From assembly GCA_029258405.1 (NCBI GenBank), contig JARHYY010000118.1, positions 1 through 30,647 on the forward strand: a stretch of DNA of 30,647 nucleotides. The letters run 5' to 3'. The DNA comes from Helicobacteraceae bacterium. Its GTDB lineage: Bacteria; Campylobacterota; Campylobacteria; Campylobacterales; Helicobacteraceae. Of this stretch, positions 15,757-24,096 are shown one piece after another. The translations under genes and the position numbers were made by a program. The notes beneath the pieces were generated by a model. That model searched no databases. It saw only the letters and a program-made list of their open reading frames with translations, and was not told where the DNA came from. Positions within the stretch are counted from its first letter, which is position 1. The number at the start of each line of letters is the position of its first letter.

Positions 15757-17442
15757 TCAATAAACAATATTAAGCCATTCAAGCAATAAAAATACAAGCC
15801 CACTAATGATTGCTGCTGTAGGTACAGTAATGAGCCAAGCGGCGATGATTCTGTTAAATGCCGAACGCTTTACAAGCTCTTCTTTATAGGCTTTTTTGAG
15901 TTTCTTTTGTTCTTGTTTTGAAAGAAAAGGAAGCTCTACATCACTATCTACTATTTGCATGCTCCCATCAGAACCCACAAGAATCCCCGCAGCTGCTAAT
16001 GATTCTTGGGCTTGTCGCCTTTGTTTAATGGCTTTAAGCATTAATTGTTTTTTATTTAACGGTGCTTTTCTAAAGGTTTCTAAGAATGTATTAAGAGTTT
16101 GCTTGTCTGAATTTTTATGCGATTCTATAATGCTCTGTTCTATTTCATAGTAATGTTTCTTTATGCCTTCGCGTAAAAAACCAACACCAAAAACAGCACC
16201 AACAGCAATGTGAGTAGAGCTCACAGGAAGTCCTAACGCTGATGCTACAAGAACAGTAATAGCTGCACTCATGGCTACGCAAAATGCTCGTATTTGATCT
16301 AAATCAGTAATTTCACTACCCACTGTTTTAATAAGCTTTGGACCATACAGAGCAAGCCCAAGTGCAATTCCTAGCCCTCCTATAATCATAATCCACAAGG
16401 GAACTGATGATTTGCCCCCTACTGATTGTACACCTATAAGCAAATCATTAATCGCTGCTAAAGGACCAATGGCATTAGCCACATCATTTGTCCCATGAGC
16501 AAAACTAAGCAAGGCAGCTGCAAATACAAGAGGGATAGTAAAGAATTTGCCCACCTCTTCTTTAGTGTTTTGCATTGTTGCTGAAGCTTTAATGATTAAC
16601 GGTCGACATATAATGAATACCATAACCCCAATGGCAACCGATAAACCAATTGAAACAGGTAGGGATAATTTTAAAACTTTAGAAAAACCTTTTAAAATCA
16701 TATAAAGTGCAAAGGCTGCACTCATGAGGAATAACAATATTGGTACTACATTTTGTGCTGCTTTAAGTTTATCTTCTTTGTATGTTATAGTGCGTTTAAT
16801 GAGCAATAAAAACAAAGCCGCAATACAACCACCAAGCAATGGGGATATAATCCAGCTTGATGCTATTTCTCCCATGGTGCCCCAATTTACTATGCCAAAA
16901 CCCCCAGCCATAATGCCTGCCCCCAATATGCCACCCACAATAGAATGCGTTGTAGAAACAGGTGCACCAACTGCTGTGGCTATATGGAGCCATAATGCTC
17001 CGGCTATAAGGGTAGCAAGCATGAGGTTGATGAATATAGTTTTATCACGAAATATAGCTGAATCTGCAGAGATGATACCTGAACGAATGGTATCTACTAC
17101 ATCTCCTCCTGCTAAAATAGCACCGCTTGCCTCGCAAATTGCAGCAATAAGTATTGCTCCACCCATGGTAAGAGCTTTAGAGCCAACAGCAGGACCAACA
17201 TTGTTTGCCACATCATTTGCTCCAATATTCATAGCCATATAACCCCCAACCATAGTAGCTACTGCTAATACTGATAAACTTGATAAGCCGGGGTCTTTTA
17301 CATTTACATTAAAAAATGAGCTAGAATATAAAGCAACCCCTGCAGCAATAAGAACAAATAAAATAGCAAAACCTAACTTAATAAAATCAGCCCTATTAAA
17401 ATGTGTGGCTTTCTCAATTTTATCTAACTTTTTAATGTCCAT
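15757..17442 (-). CDS. PiT-family inorganic phosphate permease
   Basis: A 561-residue inner-membrane transporter. Two family-defining repeats are visible: GANDVANNVGPAVGSKAL near residue 75 and SFAHGTNDVANAIGPLAAI near 315. Each is followed by an S-T-H motif (GAPVSTTHSIVGGILG and GLPVSSTHIAVGAVFG). These carry phosphate with a coupling cation. A cytoplasmic charged insert (about 430-510, TFRKAPLNKKQLMLKAIKQRRQ) separates the last membrane segments. I choose the ATG at 17442 because AAAAGG lies six bases before it; a TTG nine codons upstream lacks an SD. H. pylori HP1491 is a probable orthologue. An unusual leader precedes it (see 17468-17574). Confidence 0.93.
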   Translation of the reverse strand: MDIKKLDKIEKATHFNRADFIKLGFAILFVLIAAGVALYSSSFFNVNVKDPGLSSLSVLAVATMVGGYMAMNIGANDVANNVGPAVGSKALTMGGAILIAAICEASGAILAGGDVVDTIRSGIISADSAIFRDKTIFINLMLATLIAGALWLHIATAVGAPVSTTHSIVGGILGAGIMAGGFGIVNWGTMGEIASSWIISPLLGGCIAALFLLLIKRTITYKEDKLKAAQNVVPILLFLMSAAFALYMILKGFSKVLKLSLPVSIGLSVAIGVMVFIICRPLIIKASATMQNTKEEVGKFFTIPLVFAAALLSFAHGTNDVANAIGPLAAINDLLIGVQSVGGKSSVPLWIMIIGGLGIALGLALYGPKLIKTVGSEITDLDQIRAFCVAMSAAITVLVASALGLPVSSTHIAVGAVFGVGFLREGIKKHYYEIEQSIIESHKNSDKQTLNTFLETFRKAPLNKKQLMLKAIKQRRQAQESLAAAGILVGSDGSMQIVDSDVELPFLSKQEQKKLKKAYKEELVKRSAFNRIIAAWLITVPTAAIISGLVFLLLEWLNIVY

Positions 17443-17467
17443 AAAAAACCTTTTATAATCAATAAAC

Positions 17468-17507
17468 AAAAAAAGAATCTATAATGCTATAAATCGCATT
17501 ATAGATT
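17468..17507 (-). terminator. Perfect 12-bp terminator hairpin in the PiT leader
   Basis: AATCTATAATGC (17476-17487) pairs perfectly with GCATTATAGATT (17496-17507) around an eight-base loop. On the minus strand it is followed by C and seven T residues (17474-17468). This is a classic intrinsic terminator, but it sits 26 bases upstream of the PiT start codon. It therefore ends either a short separate RNA or an attenuated leader. Confidence 0.7.
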
Positions 17508-17562
17508 AAAAAGCCCTTATCCCAAAACAATTTTTTCAACATTCATAGTTTTAAATATTGTC
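17468..17562 (-). ncRNA. Candidate small RNA or attenuated leader upstream of PiT
   Basis: A predicted start near 17562, set by the extended -10 at 17569-17574, and the terminator ending at 17468 delimit an RNA of about 95 bases. It contains no hit to any RNA family I can recall. A 15-codon ORF (MTIFKTMNVEKIVLG, 17564 down to 17517) begins exactly at the predicted start, so it could be a leaderless peptide, a leader peptide, or meaningless. All boundaries are predicted only. Confidence 0.4.
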
Positions 17563-17568
17563 ATGAAA

Positions 17569-17574
17569 ATTATA
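17569..17574 (-). promoter_or_regulatory. Extended -10 promoter upstream of PiT leader
   Basis: TG-T-TATAAT on the minus strand, the best promoter-like element in the gap between the PiT and kinase genes. Transcription would start near 17562, about 120 bases before the PiT ATG. Confidence 0.55.
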
Positions 17575-17583
17575 ACATAAAAT

Positions 17584-17598
17584 CTCTTAATATAAGAG
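17584..17598. promoter_or_regulatory. 6-3-6 palindrome in divergent promoter region
   Basis: CTCTTA and TAAGAG flank a three-base centre. It lies just upstream of the minus-strand extended -10 (17569-17574), a natural place for an activator or repressor. No known site is recognised. Confidence 0.3.
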
Positions 17599-17672
17599 TA
17601 TATTAATAAAGTAAATATAAATATATATAAAATTATATGAAATACTACTTGTTTATTTTATTTTTTATGCGA

Positions 17673-17678
17673 TATAAT
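17673..17678 (+). promoter_or_regulatory. -10 element for the histidine kinase operon
   Basis: Perfect TATAAT, about 34 bases before the ATG at 17712. It lies inside the longer open frame that begins at 17637, which argues that translation starts at 17712. Confidence 0.5.
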
Positions 17679-17711
17679 TACTTTGTAAAACTTCATTTTA
17701 AAGTGATATTA

Positions 17712-19271
17712 ATGACAAAAGAACAACTTGCAGAGGCAATAAAGGTTTTTCCTATCCCCACTCTATGTATAGATTCTACAAAAAACATTGTAGGATATAA
17801 TGAAATATTTATTTTATTTTTTAAGTTAGATAAAATAACATTTGAATTGCAAAAGTTCCCTGATTATCTCTATGAGTTTATTATGCATTCCCTTCAATCC
17901 CTAGACCAAAAACCTGATAAACAACAACATACTTTTATATCTAACCCCGAATTTCCTTATACGAAAATTGCATGTTTATCGCAGAAAATTCATAATAATC
18001 AAGAATCGTTCTATATTATTATCTTTTTAAGTGAAACTTTGGACACTATCAAGCTTTTAAACATCAACGAGGATAACTCTTTAGGGGTGCTCTTTGATGA
18101 GCTTGAATCCATAATATACAATGAAGTAAAAAGTCGTCTAATAAGTGAAAAAAAATATCAACATCTTTTCCACGGAAGCCATGATGGAATCTTTATTTTA
18201 TCCACTTCTAAAGATTATAATCCTTTTAGCATTATAGAGGCAAATTATGTTGCTGCAAAAATGATTGGAATAGATAATTCTACTTCAATGAATTTTTTAG
18301 ACTTTATCCCCAAAAAATACAAAGAAAGTATTAAAAATCAGCTCTTTTGGCTTACTGTTGAACGAAATTTTCTCATTGTTGCTGAACTAGAAAATCAAAT
18401 AACCAAAAAAACAATACCAGTAGAAATTTCTGCACAAATTTTTGATACCAATAACCAACAAAATATTTATTTATCAATACGAAATATTAGCGAACGCATG
18501 GAGTTAGAAAAAGAAAGGGATTACAACAGATCATTGCTCCAGCAAAAAAACAAGATGGCAAGCATGGGTGAAATGATAAGCATTATTGCACATCAATGGA
18601 GGCAACCACTTAATGTACTTTCTTTAGCAATTTCTAATCTTTATGATATGTATTGTGCAAAATCACTTACTGAAGAAGAATTTGCAGAACACATAAAGCA
18701 TATTGATTCAGAAATTGCTTTTATGGATCAAACCATTAATGATTTTCAGCAGTTTTTTTCTCCTTCAAAATATAGAAGCTATTTTTTTATAAAAGATATT
18801 ATTAAAAGTGCTTGCGGACTTATTGAGCCTTTATTTGCACTCAAAGGTAATACAACAGAGATTGTTATTAAAGAGAATATTGTAGCAAGTCAAAAATTCT
18901 ATGGTTATCCTAATGAGCTCAAACAAGCGATTTTAATTATTTTACAAAATGCTCATGATGCTATTATTGAGCAGTATAATAAAACAAAAAATAGTAATGG
19001 AAAAATAGATATATACATAAATTATAGTGATACTCATATTAAAATTTATATTGAAGACAATGGCGGCGGAATTAAAGAAGATGCACTTCCTTTAATATTT
19101 AAGCCTTATTTTACCACAAAAGATAAAAATGGCAATGGGATAGGTTTGCCAACAGTAAAAATGATTATTGAAGAGAGTTTTAGAGGAGAAGTTACAGCAC
19201 ATAATACAGAGCATGGGGCATGCTTTAGTATCGTGCTACCTTTTCCAAGTGCTCCTCAAGATAAAGAGTAA
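17712..19271 (+). CDS. Soluble PAS-domain sensor histidine kinase
   Basis: A 519-residue kinase with no membrane segments. An N-terminal PAS-like region (about 8-120: VFPIPTLCIDSTKNIVGYNE) is followed by a second PAS (about 155-275: LFHGSHDGIFILS, then the closing VEISAQIFDTNNQQNIYLSIRNISERM). The dimerisation helix has the phospho-accepting His294 in IIAHQWRQPLN, a form common in epsilonproteobacterial kinases. The ATPase domain has the N box LQNAHDAI, G1 EDNGGGI and G2 NGNGIGLPTVKMI. No response regulator gene is nearby. I prefer the ATG at 17712 to 17637: the first lacks an SD and lies upstream of a TATAAT. The metallophosphoesterase starts four bases after the stop. Confidence 0.88.
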   Translation: MTKEQLAEAIKVFPIPTLCIDSTKNIVGYNEIFILFFKLDKITFELQKFPDYLYEFIMHSLQSLDQKPDKQQHTFISNPEFPYTKIACLSQKIHNNQESFYIIIFLSETLDTIKLLNINEDNSLGVLFDELESIIYNEVKSRLISEKKYQHLFHGSHDGIFILSTSKDYNPFSIIEANYVAAKMIGIDNSTSMNFLDFIPKKYKESIKNQLFWLTVERNFLIVAELENQITKKTIPVEISAQIFDTNNQQNIYLSIRNISERMELEKERDYNRSLLQQKNKMASMGEMISIIAHQWRQPLNVLSLAISNLYDMYCAKSLTEEEFAEHIKHIDSEIAFMDQTINDFQQFFSPSKYRSYFFIKDIIKSACGLIEPLFALKGNTTEIVIKENIVASQKFYGYPNELKQAILIILQNAHDAIIEQYNKTKNSNGKIDIYINYSDTHIKIYIEDNGGGIKEDALPLIFKPYFTTKDKNGNGIGLPTVKMIIEESFRGEVTAHNTEHGACFSIVLPFPSAPQDKE

Positions 19272-19275
19272 TTCT

Positions 19276-19959
19276 ATGAATTTTATTCCTACAGAAGAAA
19301 CATTTATTATTTCAGATACACATTTTGGGCATGATAAGATTTTTAAAAAAGAACCAAGTCGTTTGGGTGTGCATACAAACCACAAAAAAGCTTTTAAACA
19401 TCTTTGTGAGCAATGGAACAATACCATTGCTCCTTATGATAATGTTTTGCATTTAGGTGATGTTATGGGTAAAGATGGGCTTGCATATATTAAAAATCTA
19501 TCAGGAAAAAAATATATGATACTTGGAAATCATGATATTAAAAATAATAATAAAAAACTGCTACAAAAAAATAACTTTAGCATCATCAAGGGTATTCAAC
19601 TGTCCTCATTAAGCAATGCTCAAGAAATACTTTTAAGCATAAAACCGCTTTTAAAAGGTTTAAATACCTATCAAACAAAACTCCTAAGTATTATTATCGC
19701 TGATATAAATGGCTTAAGGGTTTTATTTAGCCACTATCCTCTTTTTGATCGCTATCCCAAAGATAAACATATTTTACCTCTTAAAAAGTTGTTTGAGTAT
19801 CTTTTTGAAATAACAGGTTGCCAGCTTAATATTCATGGGCATACACATAGTTTTGACACAAAAGATAAACGTTGCATTAACGCAAGCCTTGATGTAACAG
19901 GATATAAACCAATAAAATTAGGAGCATTATTACAAACAAGATACACATATTTAAGGTGA
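19276..19959 (+). CDS. Calcineurin-like metallophosphoesterase
   Basis: A 227-residue cytoplasmic phosphoesterase with the complete metal-binding series of the family: DTHFGHDKIF (about residues 13-22), LHLGDVMG, LGNHDIKN, FSHYP and the C-terminal HGHTHSFD. The layout (SDTHFGHD early, short total length) resembles the small phage- and plasmid-type members as well as bacterial housekeeping ones. Substrate is not predictable; phosphodiesters, nucleotides and phosphoproteins are all possible. I use the internal ATG at 19276 because AAAGAG precedes it and the longer frame would run 104 bases back into the kinase gene. It sits between the kinase and the ATP-grasp pair, four bases from each. Confidence 0.85.
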   Translation: MNFIPTEETFIISDTHFGHDKIFKKEPSRLGVHTNHKKAFKHLCEQWNNTIAPYDNVLHLGDVMGKDGLAYIKNLSGKKYMILGNHDIKNNNKKLLQKNNFSIIKGIQLSSLSNAQEILLSIKPLLKGLNTYQTKLLSIIIADINGLRVLFSHYPLFDRYPKDKHILPLKKLFEYLFEITGCQLNIHGHTHSFDTKDKRCINASLDVTGYKPIKLGALLQTRYTYLR

Positions 19960-19963
19960 TTAT

Positions 19964-20980
19964 ATGGAACATAAAAAAATTACATTTTTTGAACTTGAAG
20001 AGTATGAAAATAAGCACAATAGAAATCATGCTCAAGAGACTCATATGCTTATGGAATCACTAAAATCTAAAGGCTGGGAAAGTGAAATTATATTTTTTAG
20101 TGTTTCAAGAAAGGAAGAAATTTTTAACTTTGTTTCCTCTAATTCTGCCTATTTTTCTCGAATCCCTATACAAAATCTTAGTCGCCTTTCTAAAGAAAGC
20201 TATCTTGAGCTTTTGCGTGGGCTTTGTGAAGCTGGCGTTGTAGGTTTTCCTACACCTGATGAAATTATACAGTTTGAATCAAAAGATTCATTGCTCAAAC
20301 TTATCTCTAATGGATTGCTTGCAGAAGATTCTTATGGTTATGGCAACAAGGAAGGTTTTAAAGAATCTTTTCCATATTCTTTAGCAAAAGGAGAGCGAGT
20401 GCTAAAGCCTTCCTTTGGCAAAGGAGGGATTTGGCGTGTAGCCCCACTTAGTGCAAATGATTCAAAGATGGTGCTGTTAGAGGATAAAATTAGAATTATC
20501 TCTGCACATCAACATCAAATTCGCGAAGTGCGTCTTAAAGATTTTTTAGAAGGCTATGCAACCTATATTGATGATGGAGGAGTTATTTTAGATGTACCTT
20601 TTTTGCCTTTTATTAAAGAAGGGATAATAACTTTATTTATGCTTTATGATAGCCCTTTTGAAGTCTTATGCAAAATTCCTGCTTTAGATATTCCTTATGC
20701 CTTTGGGACATCATTATTTCTAGGGGCACAATACCGCTATGAAGACTTAGAAAAATATGCTGCTCTCATAAGTTGGTTTAAGGCAAAAGTACCTGAATTG
20801 TGTATGAAGTTAAGCAATAATAATATCCCTCCTCTTTGGAGTGCTGATTTTATTCCATGCCAAAAGGGCTATATACTTAATCAGCTCAATATTACTGCTG
20901 TAAATTTTTCAGCCCGACTTGATATTGTTGATTCCCTAGCCAACCATATTATTAGAATTATTAAAAATCAAAAAAGTTAA
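19964..20980 (+). CDS. ATP-grasp-like protein, copy 1 (degenerate metal site)
   Basis: A 338-residue cytoplasmic protein clearly paralogous to the next gene. Shared blocks are LAKGERVLKPSFGKGGIWRV (nucleotide-loop region, near 143-162), DVPFLPFIKEGIITLFMLYDSPFEV, LGAQYRYEDLEK and PPLWSADFIP. The arrangement of a Lys before a Gly-rich loop, a late Asp (D295 in SADFI) and a C-terminal acid/Asn pair fits the ATP-grasp fold. Here the expected E-x-N is Q307-L308-N309, so one metal ligand is changed, and the loop is shorter than in copy 2. It may be inactive or a regulatory partner. GGTGA lies just before the ATG, four bases after the phosphoesterase stop. Confidence 0.62.
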   Translation: MEHKKITFFELEEYENKHNRNHAQETHMLMESLKSKGWESEIIFFSVSRKEEIFNFVSSNSAYFSRIPIQNLSRLSKESYLELLRGLCEAGVVGFPTPDEIIQFESKDSLLKLISNGLLAEDSYGYGNKEGFKESFPYSLAKGERVLKPSFGKGGIWRVAPLSANDSKMVLLEDKIRIISAHQHQIREVRLKDFLEGYATYIDDGGVILDVPFLPFIKEGIITLFMLYDSPFEVLCKIPALDIPYAFGTSLFLGAQYRYEDLEKYAALISWFKAKVPELCMKLSNNNIPPLWSADFIPCQKGYILNQLNITAVNFSARLDIVDSLANHIIRIIKNQKS

Positions 20981-21006
20981 AAAGACTATCTTAAGAGGTT
21001 TTTTTC

Positions 21007-21012
21007 TATAAT
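21007..21012 (+). promoter_or_regulatory. -10 element for ATP-grasp copy 2
   Basis: Perfect TATAAT in the 71-bp gap between the paralogues, 40 bases before the ATG at 21052. Together with a strong SD (CGGAGG), it suggests that copy 2 is also transcribed on its own. Confidence 0.5.
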
Positions 21013-21051
21013 TTTAGGTTTTAAATTTTTATAAACGGAGGTTCAAGCTAT

Positions 21052-22164
21052 ATGAAAAAGCATGTAGTCTTTTTTGAAGCGGTAGGCGGAAGCGATAAAG
21101 GCAAAGATGGGCATAGAAGAGATACAGTGCCAATGATGGATTATCTCAAAAGACTTGGTTGGAATGCTGAAGTGGTATTTTTTACCGATGAAATTTTACG
21201 AGATGAAACAAAAACAAATGAAATTTATGAATATGTTAAAAAAGTTGCTGATGCTTATGTATCTCGTGTAAATCCGGGTAACCTCAAAGAAGAAAAGCTT
21301 TATTTTGATGTATTACGCAAGCTTTGTGCAAACAAAGTAATCGGTATGCCACATCCTGATGCAATGATTGGCTATGGGGCAAAAGATGCTTTAACTAAAT
21401 TAAGAAATACAGAGCTTGTACCAACAGATACTTTAGCCTATTATGACCCAGAAGAGGCAAAAAGAATAGGGGTAAAATGGGAAGCAGGTGGAGAACATGA
21501 TTTTAAGAAGAATTTCCCAAAAACCTTAGCAAAAGGTGAAAGAGTGTTGAAGCAAAATAGAGGCTCAACAGGAGAGGGGATTTGGCGTGTACAGCTTAAG
21601 GATCCCGATAAATATAAAAATGTGAATGAATTGCCTCTTGATGCAGAAATTCGATGCACAGAAGCAGTAGATAATCATGTAGAAGAACATAAGCTTGGTG
21701 ATTTTATGAATTTTTGTGAGAAATATCTCACAGGGGATAATGGCATGCTTGTTGATATGACCTTCTTACCACGAATTAAAGAAGGTGAAATTAGGATTCT
21801 TATGCTCTATAAAGACCCTATTTATGTTGTGCATAAAAAGCCAGCTGAAGGTGCTGATGCTTTTTCGGCAACACTTTTTAGCGGGGCTAAATATCGCTAT
21901 GATAAACCAGAAGAATGGGATACTCTTGTTAAATATTTTCTTGATAATTTGCCAGAAATTAAATCAAAACTTGGAAATTATGATTTACCATTAATTTGGA
22001 CAGCAGATTTCATTCTTGATAATGATGAGAACGGGAACGATAAATATGTTCTAGGGGAAATCAATTGCTCATGCGTTGGCTTTACTACCCCTATAGAATT
22101 TTTAGATAAAACAGCAAGGCGTGTAGCAAATACTATTATTAACATTATAGAAGATGCACAGTAA
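21052..22164 (+). CDS. ATP-grasp-like protein, copy 2 (Cj0069-like family)
   Basis: A 370-residue cytoplasmic protein. I believe the same family is named after Campylobacter jejuni Cj0069, but this is from memory. N terminus HVVFFEAVGGSDKGKDGHRRDT is Gly/Asp-rich and absent in this form from copy 1. RVLKQNRGSTGEGIWRVQL resembles an ATP-grasp nucleotide loop; D319 (TADFI), E336 and N338 (GEINCSCVGF) match the late Asp and E-x-N metal-binding set. So this copy keeps a plausible active site, unlike its neighbour. ATP-grasp enzymes join a carboxylate to an amine or thiol nucleophile; the substrate here is unknown. A dedicated promoter and strong SD are visible. Confidence 0.68.
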   Translation: MKKHVVFFEAVGGSDKGKDGHRRDTVPMMDYLKRLGWNAEVVFFTDEILRDETKTNEIYEYVKKVADAYVSRVNPGNLKEEKLYFDVLRKLCANKVIGMPHPDAMIGYGAKDALTKLRNTELVPTDTLAYYDPEEAKRIGVKWEAGGEHDFKKNFPKTLAKGERVLKQNRGSTGEGIWRVQLKDPDKYKNVNELPLDAEIRCTEAVDNHVEEHKLGDFMNFCEKYLTGDNGMLVDMTFLPRIKEGEIRILMLYKDPIYVVHKKPAEGADAFSATLFSGAKYRYDKPEEWDTLVKYFLDNLPEIKSKLGNYDLPLIWTADFILDNDENGNDKYVLGEINCSCVGFTTPIEFLDKTARRVANTIINIIEDAQ

Positions 22165-22315
22165 GCAAGCAATCTCATCTCAAGCCCTTTATCTATGTGC
22201 AATGAGAATCGCACATATGGGGCTAAAATATTATCACCATCTAAAAAACAGAATTTAGCTTAGGTTTTATGTGTAGCTACTGCATAAAAATATTCTTAGA
22301 TTGAAACTAAGCCTA
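22165..22315. terminator. Convergent gap with two hairpins
   Basis: At 22183-22224, TATGTGC pairs with GCACATA inside an outer AGCCC/GGGCT stem with a short bulge. At 22265-22289, TTTTATG pairs with CATAAAA. Neither is followed by a T-run on either strand, so both are weak candidates for ending the ATP-grasp transcript (plus) or the ABC operon (minus). Confidence 0.3.
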
Positions 22316-23305
22316 TTAGCCAACCAATTCGTAAGCAAGGTGCATATGTATGAGTATATGTGCTTCATCGCCTTCTTGAAAATTATTGTGAGCACTGTTA
22401 AGTGTGTCAATGTGAATATGTAAATTTTGTAACTTTACATTATATCGTATAATGCTACCTAAGAGAATTTTTTGCATTATAGTTACCTTATGTCCCTTTG
22501 TGCAAAACTCTATGGTTTCTGGTCTTATGGCTATATCATTTTTAAAGTTATGTTTAATATTGAGTACATCTAAATCCTTAGGGCTTAGGATATTATAATG
22601 ACCTATAAAGCTTGCCACAAAACGATTTTGAGGTTCGAGATAGAGATTATGAGCATCAGAATTTTGTACAATTTTACCTTCATTCATCAAAATAATTCTA
22701 TCAGAAAGCTCTAAAGCCTCTTCTTGATCATGGGTAACAAAAATAGTTGTAATATTAAGCTCTTTTTGAATTTCTTTGATTTGCGTTCTTAGATGTTTGC
22801 GAATTTTAGCATCAAGAGCAGATAGAGGCTCATCAAGTAAAAGTAGATCGGGTTTAGTTATTAAAGAGCGTGCTAAGGCTACTCTTTGCATTTGTCCTCC
22901 GCTAAGATTATGCGGGTAGCTTTTTGCAAAAGCTTCTAATTCTACAAGTTTGAGCATTTTTTTGACTTTTTTTTCTCTGTCTTTTTTCTCTGTCTTTTTA
23001 ATTTTTAAGCCAAAAGCTATGTTTTCAAAAACATTAAGATTAGGAAATAGGGCGTAATTTTGAAAAACCATGCCTATATTTCTTTTTTGAGGTTTAAGCG
23101 AGCTTATATCTTTATTGCCTAAAATGATTGTTCCATGCTCAATATTGCTCAACCCAGCAATACATCTTAAAAGTGTTGATTTCCCGCAACCACTTGGTCC
23201 AAGAAATGTAACAAACTCACCTTTATGTGCATTAAAGCTTATATTGTCAAAAACAATTTTATTTTGGTATGACTTTTTGAGATTTTTTATTTTAAGATAG
23301 GGCAT
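22316..23305 (-). CDS. ABC transporter ATP-binding protein
   Basis: A 329-residue ATPase of the type that drives iron(III), polyamine, phosphonate or sugar-phosphate importers. Walker A GPSGCGKST (36-44), Q-loop VFQNYALFPNLNV, signature LSGGQMQRVALARSL, Walker B LLLLDEPLSALDA and the switch His in VTHDQEEALEL are all intact. The C-terminal 90 residues form a TOBE-like extension (IRPETIEF, GSIIRYNVKLQNLHIHIDT). It is the last gene of the minus-strand organophosphate run and follows the second permease by two bases. An exporter role is unlikely because a binding protein and two matching permeases lead the same run. Confidence 0.93.
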   Translation of the reverse strand: MPYLKIKNLKKSYQNKIVFDNISFNAHKGEFVTFLGPSGCGKSTLLRCIAGLSNIEHGTIILGNKDISSLKPQKRNIGMVFQNYALFPNLNVFENIAFGLKIKKTEKKDREKKVKKMLKLVELEAFAKSYPHNLSGGQMQRVALARSLITKPDLLLLDEPLSALDAKIRKHLRTQIKEIQKELNITTIFVTHDQEEALELSDRIILMNEGKIVQNSDAHNLYLEPQNRFVASFIGHYNILSPKDLDVLNIKHNFKNDIAIRPETIEFCTKGHKVTIMQKILLGSIIRYNVKLQNLHIHIDTLNSAHNNFQEGDEAHILIHMHLAYELVG

Positions 23306-23307
23306 AC

Positions 23308-24096
23308 TTACTCCTTATGATTAATGAGGCTTGCAAAAAAAGTGGCAATAAATATTAAAGAAAAATACACCATGACTAGGGCACTAGAATAATGTCCGCT
23401 TTGATTCTTAATATAATATAAATATACTTGTAAAGTTTCATAAGAATTGCCCACTAAAATATTTGCCAACAAAAATTCGCCAATAAGAAAAGAAAATGAT
23501 AAAAACACAGCAACTAAAATACCACTTTTGATACTTGGTATTATAAGCTTAAAAATAGCTAATAATAAACTTCCGCCCAATATAGCATTAGATGCTATGA
23601 GCTCTGTAAGGTTTATACTTGAAAGTGCATTTTCAAGCGATCTGTATATAAAAGGTAATGCTATAGTAAAATAGGTAAAAATCAAAATCCAGCTTGTTCC
23701 GCCTATGCTTTCAGAATAAAGCGATAAAAGCCCTACACATGAAACAACAGGCGGAACAGCAAAGGGCATGACTGTTAAAATATTTAACAAACTTTTAAGC
23801 TTAGGAAAGTACATATTTGCTACAAAAACCACTGGGAAAATTAATACTAGGGCAAGTATCAAAGCCATAAAACACACAAAAAGACTACGAGCAAGAGCTA
23901 AGAGAAATCGTTCATCTGTAAAAAGTTCTTTATACCATTTTAATGTAAGACCATCAGGCAGTATATGAGCACTCCACGAAGTAGAAAATGAATATAAAAA
24001 AGTGGCTAATATGGGCAAGAACAAGAATAAAAATACTAGAGTAAGAACTGTGTAGTGGTACAATCTATTGCCTAAAGAAAGCTCACTATTCATCAT
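23308..24096 (-). CDS. ABC transporter permease 2
   Basis: A 262-residue inner-membrane permease with six hydrophobic segments. The cytoplasmic loop that docks to the ATPase carries the family pattern NLTELIASNAILGGSLLLAIFKLIIP (EAA-like: the EAA is here ELIASNAILGG). It starts on overlapping ATG codons in the end of permease 1 (ATGA). Together with permease 1 it forms the membrane channel of the putative organophosphate importer. The two permeases are separate genes, unlike the fused FbpB-type iron transporters. Confidence 0.9.
   Translation of the reverse strand: MMNSELSLGNRLYHYTVLTLVFLFLFLPILATFLYSFSTSWSAHILPDGLTLKWYKELFTDERFLLALARSLFVCFMALILALVLIFPVVFVANMYFPKLKSLLNILTVMPFAVPPVVSCVGLLSLYSESIGGTSWILIFTYFTIALPFIYRSLENALSSINLTELIASNAILGGSLLLAIFKLIIPSIKSGILVAVFLSFSFLIGEFLLANILVGNSYETLQVYLYYIKNQSGHYSSALVMVYFSLIFIATFFASLINHKE

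Noticed and set aside
16724..17242. A 172-codon plus-strand open frame
   Set aside because: It is the exact antisense of the PiT permease core, whose GANDVAN and SSTH motifs are unmistakable. No SD or coherent protein features.
17637..17711. A 25-residue N-terminal hydrophobic extension of the histidine kinase as a membrane anchor
   Set aside because: No SD before 17637, and a TATAAT promoter element lies inside the extension.
19276..22164. Phage-like metallophosphoesterase as a sign of a prophage remnant
   Set aside because: No integrase, structural or lysis genes, no attachment-site repeats, and base composition is like the neighbours.
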